64,000 nucleotides of DNA. Origin: Myotis daubentonii. Its lineage: Eukaryota; Chordata; Mammalia; Chiroptera; Vespertilionidae. The notes under the pieces were generated by a model that was given only the letters and a program-made list of their open reading frames with translations, made no database searches and was not told the origin of the DNA. Made by a program: the position numbers and the translations under genes. The first letter of the stretch is position 1. Each line of letters starts with the position of its first letter. Below are positions 55,105-64,000 of the stretch, piece after piece. The stretch is from the NCBI RefSeq assembly GCF_963259705.1, contig NC_081847.1, positions 74,219,469 through 74,283,468 on the forward strand. Reading direction: 5' to 3'.

Positions 55105-55310
55105 TAGAATTTTGGGGGTTTGCATCCTGCCTCCCCATTTACTGGCTCTGTGACTTTGAGCAAGCTACCTGACCTCTCTATGCTTTAGCTTCCTCATCTG
55201 CAAAATAGGGATAATCCTAGTACTCACCTTGCAAGCTGGTCATGAGAATAAATGAGCCACGTTGAGCACTTAGAACACTATGTGGTGTCCAGTGAGTACA
55301 ATATAGAGCA
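55105..55310 (+). mobile_element. MIR SINE (ancient)
   Basis: ACTGGCTCTGTGACTTTGAGCAAGCTACCTGACCTCTCTATGC, TCATCTGCAAAATAGGGATAATCCTAGTACTCACC, GAGCACTTAGAACACTATG: well-kept MIR. Confidence 0.9.
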
Positions 55311-56269
55311 TTTGCTATACCGGCATCCATCAGCAGTCTTGTCAATATTGCCACACCCTCCCAAAGTAGATGTACTAAATGTTGGCTCCACTGTGCACAT
55401 TTAGAGCGGAAATTATCTATGTACATAAACGTGTAAAATAAACTAGGATTTGAAACTCTAACTTTAAAATCCTATATCTTCCCTGCCCTCCTCCCAGAGC
55501 ATCATATGGGTCCATGGCAGGGACTTCATCCCACTTTTTTTGTAAATCATAGATCTCTAGCAAGTCTAGCCTGAATATAAACCGAGTTCTCTTTGTGTAT
55601 AACTTATTTGTTGGATTCTTTTTGTCTGGGACTAAACCATGAATCTTTGTCCACTTATACATGATAGACCTTCCTGTCTTATTCTCTTCTTTTTCTTTCC
55701 TTTAACTTTTCTTCTTCCTCCCTCCACCCCAAAACTTGGTGGCCTTAAAGCAATACCATTTCTTGTTGCCCTCAAATGTAAGGATGAGCTGGACAGTTCT
55801 GATTCTGTGGGCCAGGATCAGTGGCCATCAGCTGAGCCTTGCTTTTGTGTCTAAAGTCAGCTGGCAGGTTGGCCAAGTGGCTGGCTGATCTAGGATGACC
55901 TTAAGTGGGATGGGGAGGGAGACTCGGCCCTTCTCTGTGGTCCATCATCCTCCATTAGCCTAGCCTTGGCTTGTTCCCATGGCAGTCACAGAGGTCAAAA
56001 GAGAAAGCAGAAGTCCAGAAGACCTTTTGAAGCATAGGTGCAGAACTGGCACACCATTTCTTCTGCTACGCCCTACTGAGCAAAGGAAATCACATGGCTA
56101 ATATGGACTCAAAGATTTTGGAAACACAACTCTTCCTCTTCATGGGAGGAGTGGCAAAATAATACTTCAAGGTTCACAGATACAAGGAGGAGAATAATTC
56201 CAGCCATTTTTTCCAAATAACATATTATCTCTTCCTTCTTCTTTCTCAGTAATTCATTGATTATTCTAA
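55311..56269. other. Unique non-coding DNA
   Basis: No gene recognised. Confidence 0.4.
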
Positions 56270-56835
56270 TAAATTAAAAACACTGACTTAGACACTAAGA
56301 AATCAATGCCAGAAAAGAAATACATGATCCTTGACCTCTTGTTGTTTGTATTCTTATGGAGAAAAAAATATTACTGAACTTATCCTATAAGTACATATGA
56401 ACTTACATATGCACTTGTATAGAGTGCTATCTGAGATTAAATAAGGGAACCTGCTAGTCTTGGGAGAGGGAAGGTCAGGGATAATTTCTCTGAAGAAATG
56501 ATGATAGAAGTGAGACATGAAAGATGGAGGCAACCAGGTAAAGCTCAAGATGAGGAGCTCTAGGCAGGAGAACAGCACAAATGAACACCCGGGGTCAAGT
56601 TCTGGACAGAAAGGCCAGTGTGGCCAAAATATACAAAGGAAAGAAGGAAAGAAAGAAGAAGGAAAGAAGGAAGGAAGGAAGGAAGGAAGGAAGGAAGGAA
56701 GGAAGGAAGGAAGCAAGGAAGGGAGGAAGGAAGAATTTGATCCAGACAGACCCTGTAGGCAATGATGAGAAATTTGCTCACTGTGCTTAAAAACAAGCAC
56801 TATTGACTGGTTTTAAGTAGTATGGGTAGGTTGGA
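56270..56835 (-). mobile_element. L2 LINE fragment, split by (GGAA)n
   Basis: Reverse L2 words: AATTTCTCTGAAGAAATGATGATAGAAGTGAGACATGAAAGATGG, GGCCAGTGTGGCC, then CCTGTAGGCAATGATGAGAAATTTGC and TTTTAAGTAGTATGGG after the microsatellite. Confidence 0.65.
56636..56740. repeat. (GGAA)n microsatellite
   Basis: AAAGGAAAGAAGG grading into about 13-15 GGAA units at 56664-56735. Open frames on both strands (KEGR and FLPS repeats) are this tract. Confidence 0.96.
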
Positions 56836-56865
56836 AGGGAGTGACAGCATTATCAAATATGTCTA

Positions 56866-57205
56866 CTAGAGGCCCGGTGTATGAAAGTCATGCACTTGGG
56901 GGGAGGGGTGTCCCTCAGGCCAGCCTGTGCCCTCTTACAGTCTGGGAGCGTAGGGAGTGGGCCCATCAGTTGGACACCCTTAGGGCTGTCGCAGAGGTGG
57001 GAGAGGCTCCCACCACCACTGCACTCACCAGCAGTGAGCCCGGCTCAGGGCTTCTGACTAAGCGGCTCTCCCCCTGTGGGAGTGCACTGACCACCAGGGG
57101 ACAGCTCCCGCATTGAGTGTCTGCCCCCTGGTGGTCAGTGTGCATCATAGCGACTGGTCATTCCACAGTTTGGCAATTTGCATATTAGCCTTTTATTATA
57201 TAGGA
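56866..57205 (-). mobile_element. Non-autonomous Helitron with palindromic core
   Basis: CTAGAGGCCCGGTGTATGAAAGTCATGCAC at 56866 (3' hairpin end) and TCCTATATAATAAAAGG read from 57205. Flanks are A and T. It shares the CCACCAGGGG...CCCCTGGTGG palindrome and the ATTTGCAT octamer (57176-57183) with relatives at 10141 and 59736. Confidence 0.94.
57083..57144. promoter_or_regulatory. Paired CTCF-like motifs in a palindrome
   Basis: CCACCAGGGGACAGC (one mismatch to the CTCF core) faces GCCCCCTGGTGG in inverted orientation, as in the Helitron at 10141. Confidence 0.5.
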
Positions 57206-57464
57206 TAAACTAGAGCTGAAAAGTGATGGGAAGGGAACAAATCTGAGACTTCAAGTGTGGGAGAAGGAAGATATATTTGTCAGTTTATAAAATGTTTTGG
57301 CGACTTGGACAATAGATGGGAGAATTGCATATTACAGGAATGTGAATCGGGGAATAACAAGAACTGCTCTGGACATCTTCCTAATCCTACACTATCATTT
57401 TATATTAAAAATACAGTGCTGCATTTGTTTTCCTAATATTTTATAAAAGAAATTGGAGTCTGTG

Positions 57465-57650
57465 GTTAAGAGCAGAGGATCTGAAACCAGACTGTCTGGG
57501 TTCTCTTCTGGGTTTGCAGCATGTTCTGTCTGTGTAAACTATTTCTCTGCCAAAGTTTCCTCATCTGTAACTATGGGAACTATCATGTTCCTTACCTTAG
57601 ATTTGTTATGAGAAGAATTTATACATGTAAATCACCCTTATTAAGCCCAA
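57465..57650 (+). mobile_element. MIR SINE (ancient)
   Basis: AGACTGTCTGGGTTCTCTTCTGG, GCCAAAGTTTCCTCATCTGTAACTATGGGAAC, GAATTTATACATGTAAATCACCC. Confidence 0.75.
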
Positions 57651-57779
57651 AGCATCTTTAAATTATTAATAATATCATTATTTTAATTAGTTCCATGTTT
57701 TCATTGTCCATTTTTGGTTTTGAAGTTATCTATCTCATAAATGAATTTAAGGCGTGTTTCATCATTTTTTTTGGAAATA

Positions 57780-59540
57780 AAAGTGTGTGTGTTTTTTTAA
57801 ATGGCTAGAAGAGTTATGCAATATATGAATTAGCTATTCTTTAAAAAACAGTCATTTCTAAACTCAACTGAATTTGTATTTCTTTTAATTATATTTTTTA
57901 AAAGTCCATTTCATATAAATTTTCAAGAATACTGGGATAAAATTGATCATAATGTTCAACATTCTTTCCCTATATTTATTTATGTCTCCTTTTGTTTTTT
58001 AACATGCTTATTTGTGCCTTAATATTTATTGTACTTCATTAGTCTTGATAGATCATTCATTTTGTTAATCATTCAGAAAATTAGCCTTCCATTTTATTGA
58101 TTTTGTTTGATTTTTTCTTTTTCGTTAAGTCCTCCTATGATCTTTATTATTTCCAACGTTCTATTTTCTTTAGTTCTAATATGCTCTTTTCTAAATTATT
58201 GCATTGAACATTTAGCCCATTAATGTACCATCTTTTTTTCTAATATTTGTGTACAAAGTTCTTCATTTCCCCCTAACATTACTCCAGCTACTTTTTACAA
58301 ATTTCATTTGTGCTATCTTCATTATCATTCAAATCTATTTCACAATTTCCATTTTATTTCTTTTGACTTTTTTTTAGACCCTTTAAAAATTACATGTGTG
58401 GATTATTTTAGTTTTTACTTTATCATTTACACTAATCTACTTCTGTTGTTATTCGGTAAAGTAAATTTATGGTACTATTTATTTTTGTGTTTGTTGTAAA
58501 ATATGTTTTGTAAATGTCCTATGTGTTTTTGAAAATGATTTCTTTTCTCCATATTCCACCACATCAATCCTCTCTTTGGCTGCATTTAATCTTTTCAATC
58601 CATTTATTCATTTTTTAAAACCTCTAATAAATTATTTATTTTTTTACTTTCTTAAATTTTAGTTGGTTCTTTTTTAAATTCACTTTTAATAAAATAGGGC
58701 TTTGTTATTTCAAAATGACACCTAATGCTTTTATTAATCTTTATTATATAAACATTTCCATATTATTTTATTACTTCTAGTTCTTAAGTTGTTAAGTTTG
58801 TTTTGGTTTTGTTTTTTTTGTGTGTGTTTTTTTTGGAGGGGGTGGTCATCTGGACCTTTGCCTTATGTTTTATTCTTTTTAACATGAGTTCATCTTCAGA
58901 AAGGATTAAGTTTTCTGTAGAAGTTTTGCATATCTTGCCTTGTAAAGCTATTGCTACCATATGGATTTAAGATTGTTTATGATGAGGGTTCCCAATAGAA
59001 AGCTCACAGGTTATAATGACCATGAACCAGATTTTGTGTTAATTTCTGGGCTTATCATTAATATGCCATTTATTTAATTTAAAGTTGGATAATATATTTA
59101 TTCCTGGTATGGGTCTGGAGTTTTTCTTTATGGCCAGCAACTTTTCTTTTTCTTGATCCAAACCCTAGAATTTCGTTTTGGGCTGAACTACAGAGCTTCT
59201 ATAATCCATGAAGGCAAGGTGGGATTTGAATTCCAGCTGCTTCATATTCTATTGTCTTTGGATGGGCATTAGCACCTCAGCATCCAGTTTCCAGAATCTG
59301 TGCCTCTTCTCCTTACCTGAGTATTGTCACATAATCACCTAGAGATTATTGCCCTGGAATTTATTTCCTTTTTTCTTTCTTGTACATGGAGTTCTCTCTT
59401 GCCTTATTTTGATTTATTTAATTTTTAGTTAGTATTTTGTCCAAACTTTCTATGGGCTTAATGTAGGAAGTGGGAACAAAGTCCATTAGTTTAGTTGTCA
59501 TGTTTCAAAATGTAAGCTTCAGATGTTTCCACAGTAATAT
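57780..59540 (-). mobile_element. Old L1M/HAL1 LINE remnant
   Basis: At 58080-58330 the plus strand follows reversed L1 ORF2: CCATTTTATTGATTTTGTTTGATTTTTTC, TATGATCTTTATTATTTCC, CTTTAGTTCTAATATGCTCTTTTC, GTACAAAGTTCTTCATTTCCCCCTAACATTACTCCAGCTAC. The rest is AT-rich and more doubtful. No intact frame. Confidence 0.55.
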
Positions 59541-59735
59541 TTAATGCAAGAAAACAAATGAACATTGTTACCAGAGATCTCAAGTACATAATGAATTGGG
59601 CCCAGCACTATCAAAATTTTAGAAACATTACAGTCAGTTGTTAAACAGACATTATTTAAAATTAAATTAAATATAATTAAATGCATTATTTTTAAAAAAC
59701 AGAATAAGACTCATAAATTCCTAATTATTTTACTA

Positions 59736-60350
59736 CTAGGGGCCCAGTGCATGAATTCGTGCACCTTGAAAGAAACTGTGGGTCGTGAAGCTGCAGTGGG
59801 CACAGGGGCAGGTCTAGGCCTATCCTCCACACTCCCGCCCGGCCCCTCCCGCCATGGTCCCGGGTCCCCTGTCTGCTGGCAGCCCTGCTCCCGCCCCCCA
59901 CTGCTCCCATGCACTGACAGTGCAAGCCCCACTCACACCCGCTGATGGTGTGGAGTGATTCAGCCTGGCGCCAGCAGCAGGTACAACAAGCAGTTGCTGC
60001 CCAAATCGCCCCTCAGGAGCAGGGGGAGTTGAAGAAGCCCTCAGGGACGATCGGGGCCAGCATCTGCTCGCACCTGCTGATGGTGCCAAGCAACTGGGAC
60101 CAGTGCTGGGTGCCAGCAGTAGGTGTGAGTGGCAGCTCCAGCACCAGAAGCAGGTGTGAGTGCTGGGTGGGACCGTGGAGTGCAGGAGCAAAGAATATTC
60201 AGTAATCATCAGAGCCACCCCTGATGACAGCGACTGGCGGCCCCTGGTGTTCCACGCATGCCCCCTGGTGGTCAGCACACATCATAGTGACTGGTGGTCA
60301 GTTGTGCCACTGTTCAGTCTATTTGCATATTAGGGTTTTATATAGAGAGA
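59736..60350 (-). mobile_element. Non-autonomous Helitron
   Basis: CTAGGGGCCCAGTGCATGAATTCGTGCAC at 59736 and TCTCTATATAAAACCC read from 60350, flanks A and T. Internal CTGATGGTG...CCAGCAG units repeat about 125 bp apart. It keeps an ATTTGCAT octamer (60321) and GCCCCCTGGTGGTCAGC (60260). The 152-codon minus frame is repeat-derived. Confidence 0.94.
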
Positions 60351-61098
60351 TTATCTGTGATCTTGAAGTTATTTATAGCTATTGTTTCTATATAGTGCAG
60401 ATATTATATAATGTACTGTAATGGTGTGCTCCGGAGTATCCCTTCCCAAATCTACATTCCGTGATATTATGTTGGTAGCTTAAAATTCACCTCATGAAAA
60501 TCAGCAAATGCTGACATTAAGACTTTTTGGTCTTCTGCAGAGCCAGATAAATACTTTCTGACAAATTACTAGACTCAAGAATATCACAACAACTAATCTA
60601 TAAAAGCAACATATGTATATTTTCAAATATCAAAGAACTCATGAAATAGAGTATCCACCAGTATCTTTTGAAAAAAGTTCAGTAATAAAATCAAAGCAAT
60701 AATGGAATAAATATGAATTGAAAACAAAAGATCGCAAATTAGAAATGACAAAAATGATAATGAGCAATGAATAAATTTAAGCTTGGAATTAAAGCAACAC
60801 AATTTTAATAATCAGGGTTTTGGCACATAACTTAATGTTATAAACTTTGGCATCATTCAAATAATAATAAATCTAAAAAAGGGAGATTTGAAAAATAAGA
60901 TGGCAAAAATGTAGTAGTGTGAATTTCCTCATCTCTTATAGCAAAAAGTAAATTAATATTTTTCAATGAAAACATCTTTTAAAAATTGCTGCCTCACCAA
61001 AAATGTAAAGCAAACTTATACTTAATTATGACATATTTAAAAATGTTCACTTAAGATTGAAATAATGACAACAAAGCTTTTTTTGTTTTTATTTAACA
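60351..61098. other. AT-rich unassigned DNA
   Basis: A-rich plus strand with LINE-like texture, but no diagnostic segment. No gene. Confidence 0.35.
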
Positions 61099-61247
61099 CT
61101 AAAGGCCCAGTGCATGAATTCGTGCATGGGTAGGATTCAGCCAGCCCACCCCGATCAGGCCAGTTGGCCGAATGCAGTGCACATCATAGCAACTGGTCAT
61201 TCTGGTCATTCCAGTTGTTCCAGTCGCTTGGCTTTTATAAATATAGA
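61099..61247 (-). mobile_element. Very short Helitron (149 bp)
   Basis: CTAAAGGCCCAGTGCATGAATTCGTGCATGG at 61099 (terminal CTAG decayed) and TCTATATTTATAAAAGCC read from 61247, flanks A and T. Between them only CAGTGCACATCATAGCAACTGGTCATT-type Helitron sequence. Confidence 0.9.
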
Positions 61248-61639
61248 TTAACAATGTAGCTCCTATTCTGTGTGGCAAGGTGAGATAAGGATTGGAAAGG
61301 AAGAATTATTTGTAAAAAACATAAATATCTGTGTCCTTTTGGTTTGGTTACTTTCTAATTCTCTTAAGTTCACAGACATTATACACTAATATTTTTATAT
61401 GCATTTTATAAAATTAAAATTGATCTTTTAACTTTTTAAGTTAAAGCGTTTTATGAGTTTATACTGTTAATCACAAATCACATTCCTGATTGCATGGTTG
61501 GCTTGATTTCCCTAGGTTACTTCCATATGTCATTTCTTCACATCAGTAATTCTAGTTTTCAAGAAGAGAGGGATAATAGAATTAGAATATCTGAAAATTA
61601 GTCATGTGTTTTATCCCACATGGTACGACAGTCTCAGAG
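61248..61639. other. AT-rich unassigned DNA
   Basis: No gene or clear repeat. Confidence 0.35.
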
Positions 61640-63100
61640 TAACAATATCAATACTATTCCACCAATATGATGACTGCATACTACTAAAATTCTTTATGCT
61701 TACCATTCTTTATTTTTGAAAATAGTAGTACTCTGTCTACATTGTCAGTGTTTATAACCATTACGTACTATGCCCTCTTTAACTCATTTAAAATTTTAAT
61801 TGTAATTGGAATTATGTAATGCTCTCCATCAATCCTTATTTCAATGTCTTTATTAACTTGTTTGAAGTTTGTTTTCTAGCAGATTCCTCAGAAAGAGTGC
61901 ATGGAAACAGTATTACCTGACTTTTAAAATGTGATAGTAGTTTATAGCTTTTATATGTGAGAAGTAGCTTAGATGGATATAAAATCCTTAGTTCAGTTTT
62001 TTCCTTGACTATGTTAGTCCATATCTTTGTTTTGACATAAAGCATTGCTGCTAAAATGTTTGATAGCAGTCTAATATTTCTTTTTGTTATAAATCTTTTG
62101 AATTTTTTGCCTAGATGATAAAAGGGTTTTTTTGCGTGTTGTTGTTGTTGTTTGTTTTTGCAAGTCCAGCGATTTTTCTAGAATATGTTTCAGTGTTGGA
62201 TCCTCTGAATCAATTTTCTCAGATATGTGCTGTGTCTTTTCATTAAATAGGTTTGCTTTCATATTGTATATTTTATTGTAAAATACGTTGTAATTTTAAT
62301 TTTCAGGAGTTTTTCTCAGTTACTCTTGTTACTTTTGTTCTGTTTTTGTTTTTTCTTCATTTTTACTCTTCAGGGATTGCTATTATACATTAATTGGATC
62401 TTCTTTACCTCCATTCAGTATTTGTTGCTATTTCTTAAATTATTTCATGTCTTTTATAATTGTTTTTTATTTAAAAAATCTCTATTTTCACTTTCTATTT
62501 ATCTTAAACCATTATGTGTCAGGTTGCTTTGCAATTGTGTCCCTTCTATTTTGGTCTTCAATTTTAAAGTGATTTTTAAGATTTGACTTATAATTCTTTC
62601 CTGAGTTCTTTTACCTCATGTTTGATTTTTTTTTCTGATTGTGATATTATATCTTGTTCTTTCATTTTATGTATCATACTCTTAATATATGTTATCTTAT
62701 TTATAAATATTTATTCTTTGTTGTGGACATGTCTTTTTGTGTGTCTATTTGTTGTCTATAGGGAGTTAGTCCCTCAGTGCTTTTTTAATGCTTGCCCACT
62801 TTTATCCAAAATTAATTTTCTTGAACTTTTAGAGAGAATCATGGCTCATGATAGTTTTTCTAATTTCACAAATTTTCTCAGCTTGATTTCAAATCTATCC
62901 CTTGGCCCTGTTCATCTCCTCTCCTTTTATCTACAACTTGCATTTTCTTTATTTTAATGGTCTCTGTTCTACCCAATGAGGATTCTCTCCCAGAAACTCT
63001 TCATCACTGTGGGCATTTGTCTTCAAAGGGAGCTTGACTAGTTTAGAAAGTTCATAATGCCCAGAATTCTTCAGACCTTACCTACACATATTACCTTCAT
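61640..63100 (-). mobile_element. HAL1-type LINE remnant
   Basis: Reversed HAL1/L1 ORF1 region: GATGGATATAAAATCCTTAGTTCAGTTTTTTCCTTG, TTTTTTGCCTAGATGATAAAAGGG, CTGAATCAATTTTCTCAGATATGTGCTGTGTC, GATTGCTATTATACATTAATTGGATCTTCTTTACC. The right edge is unclear. Confidence 0.6.
61836..62262 (-). pseudogene. HAL1/L1-like ORF1 remnants (two frames)
   Basis: Two minus-strand pieces run in L1 ORF1 order: 62262-62071 (EKIDSEDPTLKHILEKSLDLQK...) and 62045-61836 (ELRILYPSKLLLTYKSYK). They resemble the C-terminal half of LINE ORF1 proteins, the nucleic-acid-binding part. They are separated by a stop and frame change, so the copy is dead. Confidence 0.55.
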
Positions 63101-63576
63101 ACTTCTTGCACTCGCCCACTATTAGAGTTAACAAAACTCATCGCTTACTGTACTCTACAGTGAGTCCTTGTTTGCCATATTTTGGTTCTCCTCTTCTATA
63201 GTTTGTCAGATTTCTTTCCTCTGTTTATCCCCACACTGATGTTGATATCACTCACAGTTTGCAGTTGTCTGTATTTTGACCAACCCATTTTTATTTTGCA
63301 TTTCATAGGGATACCTGGAAACCTGGTTTTGTTATATATATATAATTATCAGGGGTTTATGTTTTGTTATGTAGCTGTACTGTCTTTATGTGGATTTAAA
63401 TATGCCACCGTCACCACCAATTTCCCTGACTCTACTAGGGCATTTTATTAATATATAAATAATTCCAATAATAAAATAATATTTAAATAACAATATTTAA
63501 AATTCAATGCATTTGGGCGGTGAGCACATGGTACAATAGAAGATCTTGTAACATAGAAACCCATACGTGGAAGCTA
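63101..63576. other. AT-rich unassigned DNA
   Basis: May be further LINE sequence. No gene. Confidence 0.35.
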
Positions 63577-63762
63577 TCTATAAAGATAAAAGCGTAATAT
63601 GCTTATTAGGCAGGACGTCCTTTGGGACATCTTCCCGATGAAGCCGCGATGGTGGGGGCTGAGGCAGAGGCCCTCGGCCGCGGTGGCGGGCGGGGACCTG
63701 GGCAGCTGCCACAGTGGCAGGGGCCAAGCCCCTTCCACAAATTTCGTGCATCGAGCCTCTAG
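63577..63762 (+). mobile_element. Short Helitron (186 bp), GC-rich core
   Basis: The 5' end TCTATAAAGATAAAAGCG (A before it) and 3' end CACAAATTTCGTGCA, TCGAGC, CTCTAG (CTAG at 63759-63762, T after it). The core is CpG-rich (GGCCGCGGTGGCGGGCGGGG), which differs sharply from the AT-rich surroundings. Confidence 0.94.
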
Positions 63763-63801
63763 TATGTTCATATTGACTAATGTTACCGCAATACATTTAA
63801 T

Positions 63802-63836
63802 AAATACATAAATAAATAAATAAATAAATAAATAAA
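63802..63836. repeat. (AAAT)n microsatellite
   Basis: About eight AAAT units. Confidence 0.95.
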
Positions 63837-64000
63837 GTTCAATGCAATTTGAAAATGTATTTTAAAATGTTACTTCATTGCATTTCATATAAAACTTAGA
63901 AGATAATTTTCAACATGATTTAATAAATCTATCTTAAAGTAGGAGCCCACATTATACTTAATAGTGAAACATTAAAACCATTTTTATACAATCAGGAACA

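Noticed and set aside
56354..56800. 148-codon minus frame with repeated FLPS motifs
   Set aside because: Translation of the (GGAA)n microsatellite.
59820..60278. 152-codon minus frame
   Set aside because: Inside a Helitron body with internal repeats; no domain and no splice context.
1..64000. CRISPR arrays, operons, ribosome binding sites, bacterial or viral genome segments
   Set aside because: No spaced identical repeats, no dense coding and no such genes. SINEs, MIRs and L1s identify the DNA as a mammalian chromosome.

Overview
The window is a stretch of mammalian nuclear DNA, and its repeats point to a vesper bat (Vespertilionidae, Myotis-like). Three bat-typical repeat classes occur together: tRNA-derived Ves SINEs, many non-autonomous Helitrons (TC start, CTAG end after a GTGCAC...GTGCAC-type hairpin, inserted between A and T), and recent hAT elements including one SPIN copy. 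I recognise no intact protein-coding gene. The sequence reads as intergenic or intronic. The longest open frames come from repeats or fit chance. The only non-repeat exon signal is a 47-nt candidate with strong splice sites at 12938-12984.

Layout. 1-1.8 kb: 5' part of a minus-strand L1 running off the window, with a broken ORF1. 2.2-2.6 kb: Helitron. 2.6-10 kb: mostly unique DNA with old MIR/L2, a striking 55-bp inverted repeat at 4.9-5.0 kb and a long CA microsatellite. 10.1-11.4 kb: two abutting Helitrons. 11.4-19.9 kb: MIRs, the candidate exon, two Ves SINEs, a 91-bp local duplication and two Helitrons. 20-24 kb: old L1, L2 split by a 235-bp hAT, and an LTR-like block. 24-31 kb: largely unassigned. 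31-35 kb: second 235-bp hAT, two LTRs, a Ves SINE, and a Helitron split by SPIN. 36 kb: an L1 with an inverted 5' end. 37-45 kb: Ves SINEs, another hAT and unique DNA. 45-56 kb: mostly unique with scattered MIR, L2, MER20 and Charlie-type remains. 56-64 kb: AT-rich, old L1/HAL1 cut by four Helitrons.

Nothing here forms an operon or pathway. The biology is a layered record of transposition: ancient MIR/L2/HAL1/MER20, then LTRs and L1, then bat-lineage Ves, Helitron and hAT waves. Possible function is regulatory: Helitrons carry paired CTCF-like motifs and octamers, one long hairpin could give a structured RNA, and several unique blocks look like candidate enhancers. Family assignments rest on remembered consensus features, not on a search, and most repeat edges are good to about 10-30 bases unless a target duplication is stated.
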